Source: Hirundichthys speculiger (lineage: Eukaryota > Chordata > Actinopteri > Beloniformes > Exocoetidae). From it: 64,000 bases of DNA. The DNA lies in NCBI GenBank assembly GCA_018398805.1, contig JAGFBZ010002341.1:791001-855000 (forward strand), written 5' to 3'. Positions 51,346 through 62,762 of this stretch are shown here, one piece after another. Each line of letters starts with the position of its first letter. Positions within the stretch are counted from its first letter, which is position 1. The notes under the pieces are model-generated. The model was not told the DNA's origin and did no database searches. It worked only from the letters and a program-made list of their open reading frames with translations. A program made the translations under genes and the position numbers.

Positions 51346-54330
51346 CACACAAATGACTGAACGAAATATCTACATAAACAGATGCAGGTAGCAGCACTGA
51401 GGTGAGATGGTCAGAGGACTAGATCACCGGTCACCACACCAGCCGGCACCGTAAACACAGTATAAAGAACTGGCACTCTTCAACAGCTGATATGACCACA
51501 TCCAGGAGATATCCAAGAGTATCAGGGGACAGCGCCACAGCATGCAGTCAAGCAGAACAAATCTCTGCCTTTTGCTACGTTCACAAATGCCACTTAAAAC
51601 TTCACTGTGCAAAGATGAAGCCTCATGCTAATCTTGTCCGGAGCCAGCGTTGACATCTCTGTACTCTGAGGTGTCTGACGTGGATCATCTCCATGGTCCA
51701 TAGGGGCTCCACGCCAAGGACAAAAAGGACCATCCAGACTGGGGGGGGGGGGGTCTGTGGCGCTTGGTGAAGGTCATTTACACTTTAGTGATGGGAAACC
51801 ATTCCACGTTTTAAACTAGTAAATGCAGAACCACGTTTTGCACACATTCAGAAGGCACGGTTGAGGAAGAAGAGGGCTCATAGAAATCAATGTCAGCTGT
51901 GAGAATCTTCCTATTTATTTATTTGTTTTGTGCATTTCAATTGGGATTGCCCATACCATCCCAACTTTTTCCACGTTTGAGGTTATATTAAATATGGGTT
52001 GCATAAGTAGGTGAAAAATGACTGTAGAATACTTTCTATTCATAAACACCAAAGCGATAGGATTTCATGCAAACACATGGACTGAGCAAACCCTCCGCTG
52101 TGAGATAGCAGCTTGAATTTAATTTACGTTCGTGTTTATGAAGACTGATGAAATACAGAAGCGGGCACGTTTTGTTTGAAGTAGTCCCGCTGCAGTCCCC
52201 GGTTAAAGGGTATGCAGATCAGATACAGACGAAGCTCGACAAAAAATGTATCCAGTGCTAAAACACCCATCTTCCTCTGGCTTGCACAAATGTTTTCATT
52301 TGCATTTTAAGTTCCCGTTCAGGCTAGCTGAATGATACCGTGAGCCATTTTTTAAATTCACAAAATAAAAGGTGGCCAGACAAAGAGCAATAAATGGTGG
52401 AGTGACCGCAGAGCACTGCTCGTGTTTCTCCACGTGGGAGTTGAAAGGTTTCATTTGACCATCCCAAACGATATTCCCAAAGCAGAGCAAAAGAGGTGAG
52501 GGGATGAGGGCTGAGATGCATATCGATGGGGAAACACTTCATGCTGGAACATTAGTGATGCTGTGAGGATCTCTCTAAAGCCTCTCAACATTTTCTTTCC
52601 TGACCTTTTACTTGATGAGACATTTATGCACTCCTCTTTCTCAAGATCAAATGTCTGCCCTCCTCATAACGTCTTCTCTTTATATTCCCCCGTAACTTGC
52701 CGTGGTGCTTTTATGTTTGACAGCTTTTGTATGGACAGAAAGACATACAGTTAAGTGTTTTATTTAACTCTGGAACAAGGCTTTTAAACTTCAGTCAGTC
52801 GAACGCTTTTGATGAGATGAAACAGTGGCCCCAAATGACACCTCTGGACCCTTCGGGATCTCAATACGCTGCGTACGTGGTTGAAATAAAGGAGATGGGT
52901 ATGTTTTTAAGGGCAAAATTGAGTAAAAGGGTTATTCAGTGGTAGAACAATAGTATATAGTGGTTTGGATTGCATTTGCAAGGATTTTGAATTGTTAGAT
53001 TTAAAAAAAAAAAAAAAAAAAAAAAAATCAAGCAACATTTGCCCCAACAGCAGCCCCAAAGTCAAAGCAGTCAACTGTTTTCACAGCTGAAATGTCTGTT
53101 CTGAACAACATTCTCTACATAAGTTCACAGGACTCACTATTATTCATCCTCAAAATGCAGCCGGCGTTTTCATTTATTGACATCAGACAATTTAATTAAA
53201 TGTTAAAAAAAAGAGTCCCCTTTTTTTACTAAGGGGCTGGTCATCCACCGGCCTCTAGCTCACACGGACCAAGCAGATGCTTCCCGTAATAGGAGCACAA
53301 CAGGAAGTGAATTCAATTCAATTTGACCCGAGGTCTAATAGGACATCAAGTGGAAGAAGAAGGCGATTGGGTTTCACAATGGAAGCACATCTGTCTCCGT
53401 GCTTCCTTTCAAACCCACCTACCCAGTGATGTTGTTAGACTGAAATGAGGCGAGCACGCCCCGATGCATCATGGGCCGTTATCACATTCTCAGATGTTGC
53501 CACAAGGCCCAAGGGGTTGAGAGCAAGGGGCAAAGATTTGTTTTGCTTGATTGCATTTAATGCGCGTATTGTCATTGTACAGTTTCATTGCATTTGAAAG
53601 GGATTAGGAGGCTCTCGGGAAATAGTCGGGTGACCTTCAGGTCTCACCGGAGTGTATCGTGTCGGTGTGGGCAGCTGGCTGGAAGCTACAAAATCTTGTG
53701 CTTTTCAGCCAGAAGCAGTGAAGTCAAGTTCTGAGGTCCGCTACTGGATCAAGGAGTATTTCCTGCAGTTTTGTGACCCCATGTATGAATGTTATTTTAA
53801 AATAATTGTTGGAGAAGTTGATTCTAATTTCTAGAACTCTAACTTTTGGAACAAGAGGGAAAAATAAAACCCACATGCACTTAAACTCGATAAATTTTGT
53901 TGATTTGTGGCCTAATCAGTTTTTAAAAAGCAGTATTTGTACATTTATGTGTACAATTTCTGAAATTTGGTTTAATAAATTCAGTTTGAAATGATTAGTC
54001 AGATTCAAGGTCATTCATTCAATCATTCATTCATCAATTTGAGTTTTCACTTCTAAGTGTTCGGTAAAAAGTTTTTTTTTTTTTTTTTTGTTATTTATAA
54101 CGTTACGCATTTGACAATTTTTTTTCTTTTTTTTAAGATCTACAGATGGATAGAAAAATCGCAAGACAATCTTATTGTCATTTTTTTTAGTTTCCTGGAC
54201 AACAAAAATCTAAAAGTTACACCTGAAAATGGTGCAATCAAGAGCAGTAACACTGGAAATAGATAAACACCGATACATAACACATAAAAGCTGCACAAAA
54301 CAGATTATATGCACTTATGAAAATTTAATA
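51346..54330. other. Non-coding stretch
   Basis: About 3 kb without recognised genes. G-run at 51741-51751; poly-A at 53001-53026. Confidence 0.5.
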
Positions 54331-54338
54331 TGTGCACA

Positions 54339-54787
54339 CAGTGTTGCCAGATGGGAAATGTTGAAGTGTTATACCAGCGGCTCGAAATTATCGTATACTG
54401 AGGAAAATTATCGTACGTACCTAATTTGCGCTCATTAACAGAAATCGTGGATGATACAGCCCATAAAGTAGTTTCACCATTTAAAAAAAAAACCTGAGGA
54501 ACAAACTCTCACTAGACTAGAAAAATGTTGGACCGTTGACTTCAGATCCAGAGTCAGTTCTTTTTAATTAGAGACGATGTAAAGATTCAGTGAGCATTTA
54601 GGCTCAATCTGATTCCAGATCAGATAAACAGCGAATCATATTCTCAGAAAAACACTTTATCAGCTGCTCTGAGAGGAATGAAGAACTCATCGTACATTTG
54701 GGGATTTTTTTCAGTTATTAATCTATATTGTACAGTGATCAAAATAAATGTACAACTACAATAATTATCATACATCTGGCAACAATG
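54339..54787. mobile_element. hAT-type MITE, family G
   Basis: Starts CAGTGTTGCCAGATG and ends CATCTGGCAACAATG. Flanks TGTGCACA (54331-54338) and TGTGCATG (54788-54795) match at 6 of 8, both differences being transitions. 449 bp, AT-rich, no coding remnant. Confidence 0.87.
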
Positions 54788-55137
54788 TGTGCATGTATTA
54801 AATAAACAAATATAACAGCAAATCTAAAACCACAAATGCCATTTCTCCTAATAAATCCCCCCAGCCACGATCCAAAACATCCCCAACATTTCAAATATTG
54901 TTCTTCCATCGTTGACACAGACCACCGTCAGTGGTCTGAAGATGAAGCTGAGCTTAGCTTAGCCATGCTAACAGCGGGCAGTCATTTCAGTTAGCCACCA
55001 AAACAGCATTTAAGGCAGCAGGACAGCTGAAAATCCAGCTGTGCTTGGAAGAATCCTGAAACGATCCATGGCTCAGTGTGACGAGACCCTGGTTTCCAGC
55101 GCTCTGTGGGCGGTTCAGCTTCAGCGTAGCGGTGGCT

Positions 55138-55225
55138 GGCGCCCCGTCTGCAGGCGCCTGTCTGCTGGCACCCCGTCTGCAGGGGCCCCGTATGCAGGGG
55201 CCCCGTCTGCTGGCCCCTGCTGGCC
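55138..55225 (+). repeat. GC-rich 15-bp minisatellite
   Basis: Five imperfect units of GGSSCCCCGTCTGCA at 55138, 55153 (14 bp), 55167, 55182 and 55197, plus a partial sixth. It is the only GC-rich tandem block in the AT-rich interior. Confidence 0.9.
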
Positions 55226-55248
55226 AGCTGAGGGAGCCGAGCTGAGCG

Positions 55249-55570
55249 AGGCAAGTTTATTTGTATATCACATTTTTATACACAAAGGCAACTCAGGGTG
55301 TTTTGCAAAGGCATTAAGATGAAAAGAATAGTAAGGAAAAAAACAGAATAAGAATACAAAGAAAATAGCCCAGTTGATCAAATCACAAAAAATAGATAAA
55401 GATAAAAAAGAAAAAAGTAAACAAAGCTGAGAATAGAAAGTAAAAACATTAATGGGAGCAGCAAAAAAGACTAAACAGAGCCACAGAAAAATCTCAGTTT
55501 CAGTCAAAAGTTTTCAGTTTAAAGTTAAAGTTGGAGCACATTTTGCATCAACAGGAAGTTTATTCCATTT
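55249..55570 (+). repeat. Common fish interspersed repeat
   Basis: Opens AAGTTTATTTGTATATCACA, then ACAAAGGCAACTCAGGGTG and an A-rich body, and ends CAGGAAGTTTATTCCATTTG. These phrases are typical of an abundant teleost repeat; class not assigned. Confidence 0.55.
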
Positions 55571-56127
55571 GTGTTCAGAAGACTAGCTAAACGAATCGAA
55601 TAAATATATGTGCACATATTAAATGAATATTACATTACAGCTGCTCTCAAACCAGCAAAACATCTAAAACTATTCCATTCCATTTTTAGTCCTCTCTATA
55701 TCCTGATTTCTTTCACAGCTCCAGTATGACACAGTAGCATGGTTGACCGTATCCATTCATTCACAGAAAGTTCTCTTGTAAAATGGCTCTGGTTCCCCTC
55801 CAGTTCACAGCCATTTTCCCCGGTACAGAATGTACCAAAGCAACTGCAACACAACTGGGGCCATCTTTATGTGATTAATTATACAGGAGCATCAAAGGGA
55901 TGTTGTTTAAAACAGCCAAGATGACTTCAGAATTGATAATTACAACTTGGAACAACGTATTTTACTGCAAAACCAACAACAGTCATTCACCTTTCCAACT
56001 ATAGAGTGTCACGTTAATAAAACAGAGGTTTTTATTTTAAAACCTCTGAAATACCTCTGAAATAACAATAAAAGAGTAACCCGATGAACTGCCTAAACTC
56101 TCCGCTGATTTCCAGCGCTGAGTATGT
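55571..56127. other. Non-coding stretch
   Basis: Nothing recognised. Confidence 0.5.
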
Positions 56128-56135
56128 GTTCATAC

Positions 56136-57314
56136 TAGGGATGGAACAGTTACCGGTATTACGGTAAAGCGCGGTAAAATTTTATGCGATAACGATTACC
56201 GCTTATGTTTGACTTCATCTCATTATCGTGTTCGATTACCAGGATATGTAATATCAGCCTCATTTAAGTCTGCGAGCGACTTGTGACTGTGTCTCACGTG
56301 AATATGTAGCTTGTTACATCGGCATCGTAACGTAAGCATGGTGGAAAGTGGTGATAGCACGCAGGACATTTACCAACCCACTAAAAGAATGAAGTCCAAG
56401 GTCTGGACATATTCTGTTTTTTTTTTTGTTTTTTTTTTTGTTTGTTTTTTTAAGAATGCAGAGGGACACCTGGTGGAGGACAGTTATCCTGTCTGCAGAG
56501 CACTTGTTTACATTTTATTGTGATTTGTATAAGCAGCTTGAAGGAGCTAAGGCTAATGCTTCAAGCTACTGAGATGTTTGACCAAGAGTAACCTGGTCGA
56601 CGCGCTTCGCTAACTCAGATTTCGTAAACGTTACTGTTGCGTGTTGATCGAAAAAGGGCCGTGACGATGTTCCTCTGATGCAGTTAAAATATTAATTTAT
56701 TCCATTAACTGATCCGACAACCATAACGCTGGCAGTTAGCGCCACAGCGGTCAAAAACCTTTTCCTCTTCCGGGTCCAACAGCTAACCAATAACAGGCAG
56801 CTACCTTTATACCTGACCCTCAGGTAACAACACAGCGACACCCACAGACACACAGAGTGAACTACAATTCATAACAACATATTTGGCTCCTGTACAACTG
56901 TTTCTTTATTTGCACATTTATACGTATTTAAGGTTCAGCTAAAAGTCCAAAGTTTATTTCATTTGAACTTGCACTATAATTTTTGTTCCTGATAATTGTT
57001 TGCATATTTTGACCTACTATGGTTGTTCAAGTGTTTATCTAAATTTGCACCAGACAAATAAGCTCTGTTCCTGTTATTTGTTTTGTTCATTTAAAATAAA
57101 ACCTCTTTCTGTGCCAGTTGTTTGCCCTTTTAATGTGAGATTTTGGCTTCTGATGTTTTAATCTGACAAAAAAATCACAAGATTTTGTGAAATTATTTAC
57201 ATGTGTTTTTAAGACATTTGTACAGCAATTAAGAATACCGCGATAATATCGTAAACCGTGATAATTTGGTCACTATAGTCTAGATATAAAATTTTCCATA
57301 TCGTTACATCCCCA
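56136..57314 (+). mobile_element. hAT-type element, family H, with BED transposase start
   Basis: Starts TAGGGATGGAACAGTTACC and ends ATATCGTTACATCCCCA. Flanks GTTCATAC (56128-56135) and GTTCATGC (57315-57322) match at 7 of 8. 1,179 bp. It carries a decayed BED-finger frame (56338-56523), but the catalytic part is missing. Confidence 0.9.
56338..56523 (+). pseudogene. Decayed BED-finger start of a hAT transposase
   Basis: MVESGDSTQDIYQPTKRMKS then KVWTY leads into a T-rich tract read as phenylalanines, followed by KNAEGHLVEDSYPVCRA. The flanking residues match the usual V-W-x-[YF] start and the first-cysteine region of a BED finger, so a poly-T expansion has overrun the middle. No downstream catalytic domain. 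Confidence 0.75.
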
Positions 57315-57322
57315 GTTCATGC

Positions 57323-58219
57323 ATTAGGGCCCAGTTCCTGCTTCTACATGCTGCTTATACTGACTGCAGCTCTTGTGCTGCGTCACATCGTGTACGTTCC
57401 CTCCTCCACATACCAGTGTAACCCTCCCATGTCCAAGCGCACCTCCTCTAACCGCGCCAGCGACCTGAAATCGCTTTTTTCTGCTAAAGCGCGGAATAGA
57501 GCGCTCGCACTGAACAAACAGAACAGAAACTAAGGGTCGATTGTGCTCGGGCCAAATGTGAGTGCACCCTTAGATGTCTCTAGACGGTGCTTCCTAGCCA
57601 GTAATCAAATTTTCCTTCAAATGAGATTGAAACTGATAGATTAAAATAAAGAAAAAACCTTTGTGCTGCTTTAAAAAATAAACATATTAAGATGCGTATA
57701 GAGTATATGGTTCTTATTCTGTTGTAATCTGCTTGAGGTGATGGATCACACTGTTCATCGCTGATGATGCAAACCATCAGAAATTATATTATTGACTTCG
57801 CATTCACATTAAGCATCTTTAGTTCCCTCAGTCTACCTGTGATTAAGTCAACAGACGAAGCGGAAAGGCAACGTTACTGTTGCTGAAAACCTTTTTTTTT
57901 TTTTCCGGGCTGGCAGCAGGTGCTTGTGGAGCACATGGAGATGCAGCACTCGAGGTGCCTTGCTCAAGGCCTCCTCTCCTGTAGTTAAAAGAGGCAGTAG
58001 AAAGCATCGCACATTTACTTTTGAAAGACCCAGCAGGTCTCAAGATCCAAGGTTTGAGCTCAACAGCTCAAGGCTGCTACCCCCCCCCCCCAAACACCAG
58101 ACACAGTTAAACAGATGGAACAAAGTAGCAGAAATGCTCTTCCAATAGCGATTTACTGTTTAAACACAGAAATGAACTCCTCCAGACCCTAAACGGCGGA
58201 GGGGTAAAAACACAGCTCT
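57323..58219. other. Non-coding flank of the TMEM132E-like gene
   Basis: No gene recognised. About 57323-57580 ends in AAATGTGAGTGCACCCTTAG, which resembles one end of a MITE, but no matching start was fixed. A poly-T run (57891-57904) and a C-run (58081-58091) are present. Confidence 0.45.
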
Positions 58220-58691
58220 TTGATGCTGAAGTTGGCACGGGGAGACGTGCGAGGCGCGTACTCTCTCCCTTCCCCCGGGGCGAGGATTAGCGGGCAGAGT
58301 CTCACGGTTTTGTTGCGTCGTTGTGCGACTGGTGAAACACACGGGCAGCGGCGGGACATTTCAGTTCACCGGCGTTTGGACCCGGGATCGCGACGCGGAC
58401 GGGAAGGAGACGGCCGGCGGACCGGCGCGCGTATTTGTCACCTGATCAGCTCCTCTCAAACGCGCACCCACGCACACACATTACACATTCCTGTGCGGTA
58501 GAGAGCTTTTGGGTCGATGGGGATCAGACAGTTCCTAAGTAGCCCCTCTCATCATTATAGTTAGACGAGCCTCCTCCCCCTCCTCCTCCTCCTCTGTGGC
58601 TGCGACTGCTCATTTGTAAGTGTGGGATGCTTCTCCGGCAGTAGCTTCATCTTTTGTTGCTGCCTCTGTTTGTCATTCACTTTATGGAGCC

Positions 58692-58720
58692 CACACACAC
58701 ACACACACGCACACACACAC
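58692..58720 (+). repeat. (CA)n microsatellite
   Basis: About 14 CA units with one CG interruption, in the 5' flank of the TMEM132E-like gene. Confidence 0.95.
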
Positions 58721-59005
58721 TGGTGGATTCCTCTCTTTTATTATGGGAATTCCAGGCACATGTGAGGGAGGCAGTGTGGCAGTCCAGATGCCCCTCCCCC
58801 TCCTCCCTGTGCCGGTAAACCCCCTCGTTCTCATGGGTCTCGAGCGCACCAAAGTGGGGGGGTGAGGATGGGGGGGGGAGAAGAAGAGAAGCACAGCTCG
58901 GTTAATTCTTCAATAACCTTTACCTAATCCCTCCCTTTCTCCGTGTGCCTCTCACTCCCTTTCCCCTCTCTCTTACGCCTAAAGGCTTTCAAGCAACACA
59001 TCCAT

Positions 59006-59012
<7 letters not shown>

Positions 59013-59045
<33 letters not shown>

Positions 59046-59104
59046 ACACTGGCATGCTCTCACACAGGAGTCTGCCTGAGCACGTTCAGAGAGAGAGAGA
59101 GAGA
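59013..59104 (+). repeat. (CT)14 followed by (AG)8, complementary microsatellites
   Basis: A CT tract at 59013-59040 and an AG tract at 59089-59104 lie 48 bp apart. They could pair as a hairpin if transcribed. Confidence 0.92.
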
Positions 59105-59715
59105 TGAATCGAGCTGGGGAGCGTCGTTTCTTTCGTTTCCGTGTGTGTGCGGGTGTAAGGCGAGCGCTCTGACGGCTGTGTGCGCGTCCGTGCGTGTGCG
59201 TCTTGACTATCACCCGGAGCTAAAGCGGTGATTATAGACTTGAGACTAGGTGTGGCAAGATGGGGCGGCGTCACGGGCTTTGTCTATAGTCCTCGCGCAG
59301 CCCACCAACCGGGAGGAGGCTCCGGCCGTCTATCAGGGTCTGTCCCGGAGCCATGCACAGTCTGGGACGGAGAGAGCCGCTGCATGGCGCTGAGCCGCTC
59401 TCAGACCCGGACCCGAGCCGCGGGGCGTCAGAGAAGCACAAGTTCACCGAACTCAGAGGGATCGACCAATGAGAAGAAGTGAAGAGTCGCTGCTGTTCTC
59501 TGTTTGGGATTCATTCATTCTACTTTTTTTTTTTTTTTTGCAGCAGCACACGAGATCTTCTAAGCAGAACCACAGAGAAGAGATCAGATCTCTGTGGCAC
59601 CCTGGAGACTAACGCAGACGTTTGGAGTGTATTTAATTCTGGGAATTCACAGAGATTCTCTATATATTTTTCTACTTTTAAAGGATGAGATTTCAACGAT
59701 AAAACCACTTGGAAT

Positions 59716-59794
59716 ATGGGACTTTTAATCTATGATTTGGACCATGGGGACAGGCAACTCTGTGTTTGTGTTCAGCTCTGGCTAATCTTGATGA
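59716..59794 (+). CDS. tmem132e: TMEM132E-like gene, coding exon 1 (signal peptide)
   Basis: Proposed first coding exon, 26 codons plus one base. The ATG at 59716 has A at -3 and G at +4, and the in-frame triplet at 59686-59688 is a TGA stop with no ATG in between, so this is the first usable start in the frame. The peptide begins MGLLIYDLDHGDRQL and runs into a hydrophobic core (LCVCVQLWLILM). Across the splice it continues TLAG, giving a plausible signal-peptidase site near residue 29 (T at -3, A at -1). The exon ends before a strong donor, GTATGT at 59795. One base is left over, and the exon 2 acceptor needs exactly one, so the phases agree. Family knowledge: TMEM132 proteins are type I membrane proteins with a signal peptide. 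Inference: no transcript was seen, and another upstream exon or promoter could exist. Confidence 0.72.
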
Positions 59795-60183
59795 GTATGT
59801 TTATTCTCTTTGCTTTTTATGATGCCCTACTTCAGTTTCCCTGTTTTGTTTCTGTTCCTTAATCAACAAGTAGTATGCTGGAAAATGAGTTTAATTTTTT
59901 GAATTCTGCAGCCTAAGGCTGACGTCTTTGCAATTAATTAAATCATAGCATGGATGGAAAGCGCTCTTGTGTGTCATACCACAGTTGCAGATTATTGTTT
60001 GACCCCACCCCCCCAACTCAGTACACCTGGTTGAGGAAAGCAAACCTCCACCCACTGCGTTGTTTCGTTGACTCATCTATTCCTTTTCACAAACTCTAAA
60101 CTTTAACTTTATGCAACGATGATAAGGTAACACAAAGAAAAGCTGTGTTTAAAGTGTAATCCTTCTCTTTTCTTCTTTCCCAG
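59795..60183 (+). other. tmem132e: Intron 1 of the TMEM132E-like gene
   Basis: A 389-bp GT-AG intron inferred from the donor GTATGT at 59795 and the polypyrimidine tract plus CAG ending at 60183. It is a phase-1 intron on both sides. It contains no other convincing exon or repeat, apart from a C-rich run near 60005-60014. An alternative AG at 60190-60192 would remove part of the signal-peptide end and is less likely. Confidence 0.7.
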
Positions 60184-61156
60184 CTCTTGCAGGTAAAATC
60201 TCCCCGACCAGCTCCGACACCCTCTTCAGCTCCTCAGCGATGACAGCCAGGCCTTCCCCACCCAGCGTCTATCTGCCTGCCAGCCTCAAAATGTCCAACG
60301 CACAGCTGGCCTTTTTTTTGCGGGAGGCTCAGACCACAGGACAGTCAGTTGGCGGTGGCGGCGGCGGCGGCAGCAGGAGCGGCCCCAGCACCGGACACCC
60401 GCTGCAGCGCTCTGAGAGTTTTGTGGTCTTCCAGACAAAAGACCTGCCTGCCATCAACATCAGCTTTGGGCCTTTTTCCCAGGACCAGACGCTGTCCAAG
60501 GAGCTGCTGCAGCCAGCGAGCCCTCTGGATATTCCAGGCCAGCTGACAGTCAGCTGGAAGGTCCGGGCCTTCATCGTCCAGGCGAGGGTCTTCTCCAACA
60601 ACCCCACGGTCCAGGTGCTGTTCTACATCGCCGGACGTGACTGGGACGACTTCAAGGCTCAGGAAAACTTGCCATGCATCCGCCTGCACGCTTTCCGGGA
60701 TGTCCGTGAGAGCAAGACGTCCTGCCGCCTGAAAGGGAACCTGGCGCAGTGCTTGGCCCAGCTGGAGCTGCCCCCGTCCTGGTTTAACACAAACGTGGCC
60801 CCTCTGGGCAGGAGGAAAGGCTCCGGCGACGGGCTCCTGGACGGGCTGACCAGCGAGACCCTCCAGGCCGAGCTCTACTACACGCTGCATGAGCCGAACG
60901 TGGAAGGGGAGTGCAGCGAGGGTGTGGGTCATCGAGGTGGCGGCGGGTCCAGGGGAGAACCTCAGTCACAGCACCCTCTGCTGCGCATCGGGAGTATCAG
61001 CCTCTACCAGGCCAGTCAGGAGCAGCAGCTGGTGGATAAGCAGTTAGACAAGAACATGTTCCTCAGGCTGCCTGAGAAACCCCTGAAACCTGGAGAGACC
61101 CTGAGGATCCTCCTGTACCTGATGCCCAACTCCACCGTAGAACAATTCACACTCAA
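60184..61156 (+). CDS. tmem132e: TMEM132E-like gene, large ectodomain exon 2 (gene partial, continues beyond window)
   Basis: A 973-bp exon coding residues 27 to about 351 of the protein. It follows a pyrimidine-rich tract and CAG acceptor ending at 60183, and ends at a consensus donor GTAAGT (61157) in phase 2. Recognised family features in order: AFFLREA near residue 70, a seven-glycine run (about 83-89), QRSESFVVFQTKDLP (about 101-115), NIS glycosylation site (118), WKVRAFIV (about 151), GRDWDD (177-182), cysteines at 191, 207 and 216, QAELYYTLH, HPLLRIGSISLY, and LKPGETLRILLYL with NST (342). These match TMEM132E better than TMEM132D as I recall the families. TMEM132 proteins are neural or sensory type I membrane proteins with an immunoglobulin/cadherin-like ectodomain; human TMEM132E is linked to recessive deafness DFNB99. 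Transmembrane and cytoplasmic parts lie outside the window. Paralogue copy (a or b) cannot be decided. Confidence 0.93.
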
Positions 61157-62235
61157 GTAAGTCTCCGTATTTTTACGGTATACCAACGCTCCAATTGCCT
61201 CTCAGTGCATTTTTCCAGCTCTTGATGTCTCATTTAATGTTTATATACTGAACTAGTTTATTAGATGCACAACAGAGGCTCATTAAGTAAATTTTCCTGT
61301 TTACTTGCAGTCATGTGCAAAAGAATTATGATGATGATTGGACAGTACAAGCAATTTTTATCCTCTCAAACTGCTGTTTTTTTTTATAATTATACTCACA
61401 CATAATATCCTTCAGTTTATCTAAGGTTTGGGTTTAAAGCAGTAGAACGTGGATGATGCATCTTGTGAAGTTCATATACAGTTGGCTGGTATGAAATACA
61501 TACCCTGACCACTTAGGTGGTCAGTGCACCAGTTAGCACGGCGCCAGATGTCCCATCACAGCCCTGATATTCAAACCTCATCCACAGCCACATGATTCGA
61601 TAAAGGTCTTTACATACTCTCCAGATTAACTGCAGTATAAGAACATGCTATAGATGTGTGTGTGTGTGGCCAAAGTCCAGCAGTCCATGCAGTATTCTCT
61701 GTTTGAGGCTCTAAGTACATGACTTGCATTGTCATTTACGTTCATTATGGCCCTGAAGAGACAGATAAGCACATAATCACGTATTTCATCCTTCTCATTA
61801 ATTTCCTCTTTGCTGAACTGAGATGTGCCTGCAGTAGTTAAAGTCGGCTGTGATAAAGAAGAGGGAGTTAAAGTGCAACGACTCTGTAAGATTGCACCGT
61901 GTGAAATGGGGCTACGTGAGTAGAAATGGCGCTTTATTCTATGAATAGTTTGCAGTGAACTTCAGCTCAGAGTGGTGTGTGTTTAAAGGTCAAGTGATGG
62001 TTGGAGATCATGGAGATGCTTTTCTGCAGTACACCATGTTGTTTCGTAATCTTGAACATGCGCAAATGTGATATTATTTGTTTCCCTTAACATATTTTCC
62101 CAACATGCTGCTCGTGCAACACAGGGGAATATTTAACTTGATTGATAAGAAATATCTTTGATTCGATGACATCAGATTTAGTCATTTGTAACCATACGTA
62201 GTGCTGGGTGGTATGACTAAAAATGTATATCACTG

Positions 62236-62352
62236 TATTTTTCAAAATTATATCGGTTTCACGGTATATCACGGTATTTTTCAAAATTATATCAGTTTCA
62301 CGGTATATCACGGTATTTTTCAAAATTATATCGGTGTCACGGTATATCACGG
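62236..62352 (+). repeat. Three tandem 39-bp units in a hAT subterminal region
   Basis: Units 62236-62274, 62275-62313 and 62314-62352 differ by only a few bases and contain CACGGTATATCACGG, which repeats the terminal motif. A shorter partial unit precedes them. Confidence 0.93.
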
Positions 62353-62702
62353 TTTTTTTTTTTTTGAAGGCACAACTGGGTGTTAACCACATTTTCTAAT
62401 CATTTGGAGGAATTGCTGTAGTAATTTAGCTTAGAATGACCTATTTTACTGTCACAAGGAGTGAATATTGTAGAAAAACCTTCATATCTACACTAGTATT
62501 AATACAGGTCTGCACGGCCTCACAAAATGATAGTATTTACAAAGAGGTGGTACTCGTGGTTCTGAATAAGTGAAGGAATCAGAATGCATGATAGTTGCAG
62601 TTAAAATACAGAACCCTTTAATTTTTCAAATTTTGCAAACAACTTGAAAGAACATATTTTTGTAAAAAATCAATATTAACTACACAATGTAAACAAAGTT
62701 CT

Positions 62703-62762
62703 AAAGTTGTAGCCGCGGGAGGCAAGACCAGCCTGGTGTTGCCTCCAGACCTACAACTTTAG
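62703..62762. repeat. Hairpin-forming inverted repeat
   Basis: CTAAAGTTGTAG at 62701-62712 pairs with CTACAACTTTAG at 62751-62762, and GGGAGGCAA pairs with TTGCCTCC further in. It sits just where the transposase frame ends. Confidence 0.85.

Larger units (their letters stand above)
58220..59715 (+). promoter_or_regulatory. CpG-rich promoter/5' UTR region of the TMEM132E-like gene
   Basis: This is the only stretch with many CpG dinucleotides in the window: they are dense at about 58240-58450 and 59110-59480, next to AT-rich, CpG-poor flanks. It lies immediately upstream of coding exon 1, as expected for a vertebrate CpG-island promoter and 5' UTR. It also holds (CA)n at 58692-58720, (CT)14 at 59013-59040 and (AG)8 at 59089-59104. 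No TATA box can be fixed with confidence, and the start of transcription is unknown. Several short open frames here have no recognisable protein and are read as CpG-island chance frames or upstream ORFs. Confidence 0.6.

Noticed and set aside
58220..59482. Several 60-93-codon frames on both strands in the CpG-rich flank
   Set aside because: GC-rich sequence has few stops. The peptides are low-complexity, with CA/CT repeat translations, and no domain. Treated as promoter/5' UTR.
60345..60932. 195-codon open frame on the minus strand opposite exon 2
   Set aside because: It is the antisense shadow of the TMEM132E-like exon. The + strand carries the conserved family motifs, and the minus frame has none.
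62201..62386. Open frame with repeated VYHGIFQNYI peptide
   Set aside because: It is simply the translation of the 39-bp tandem DNA repeat (length divisible by three) within a hAT element.
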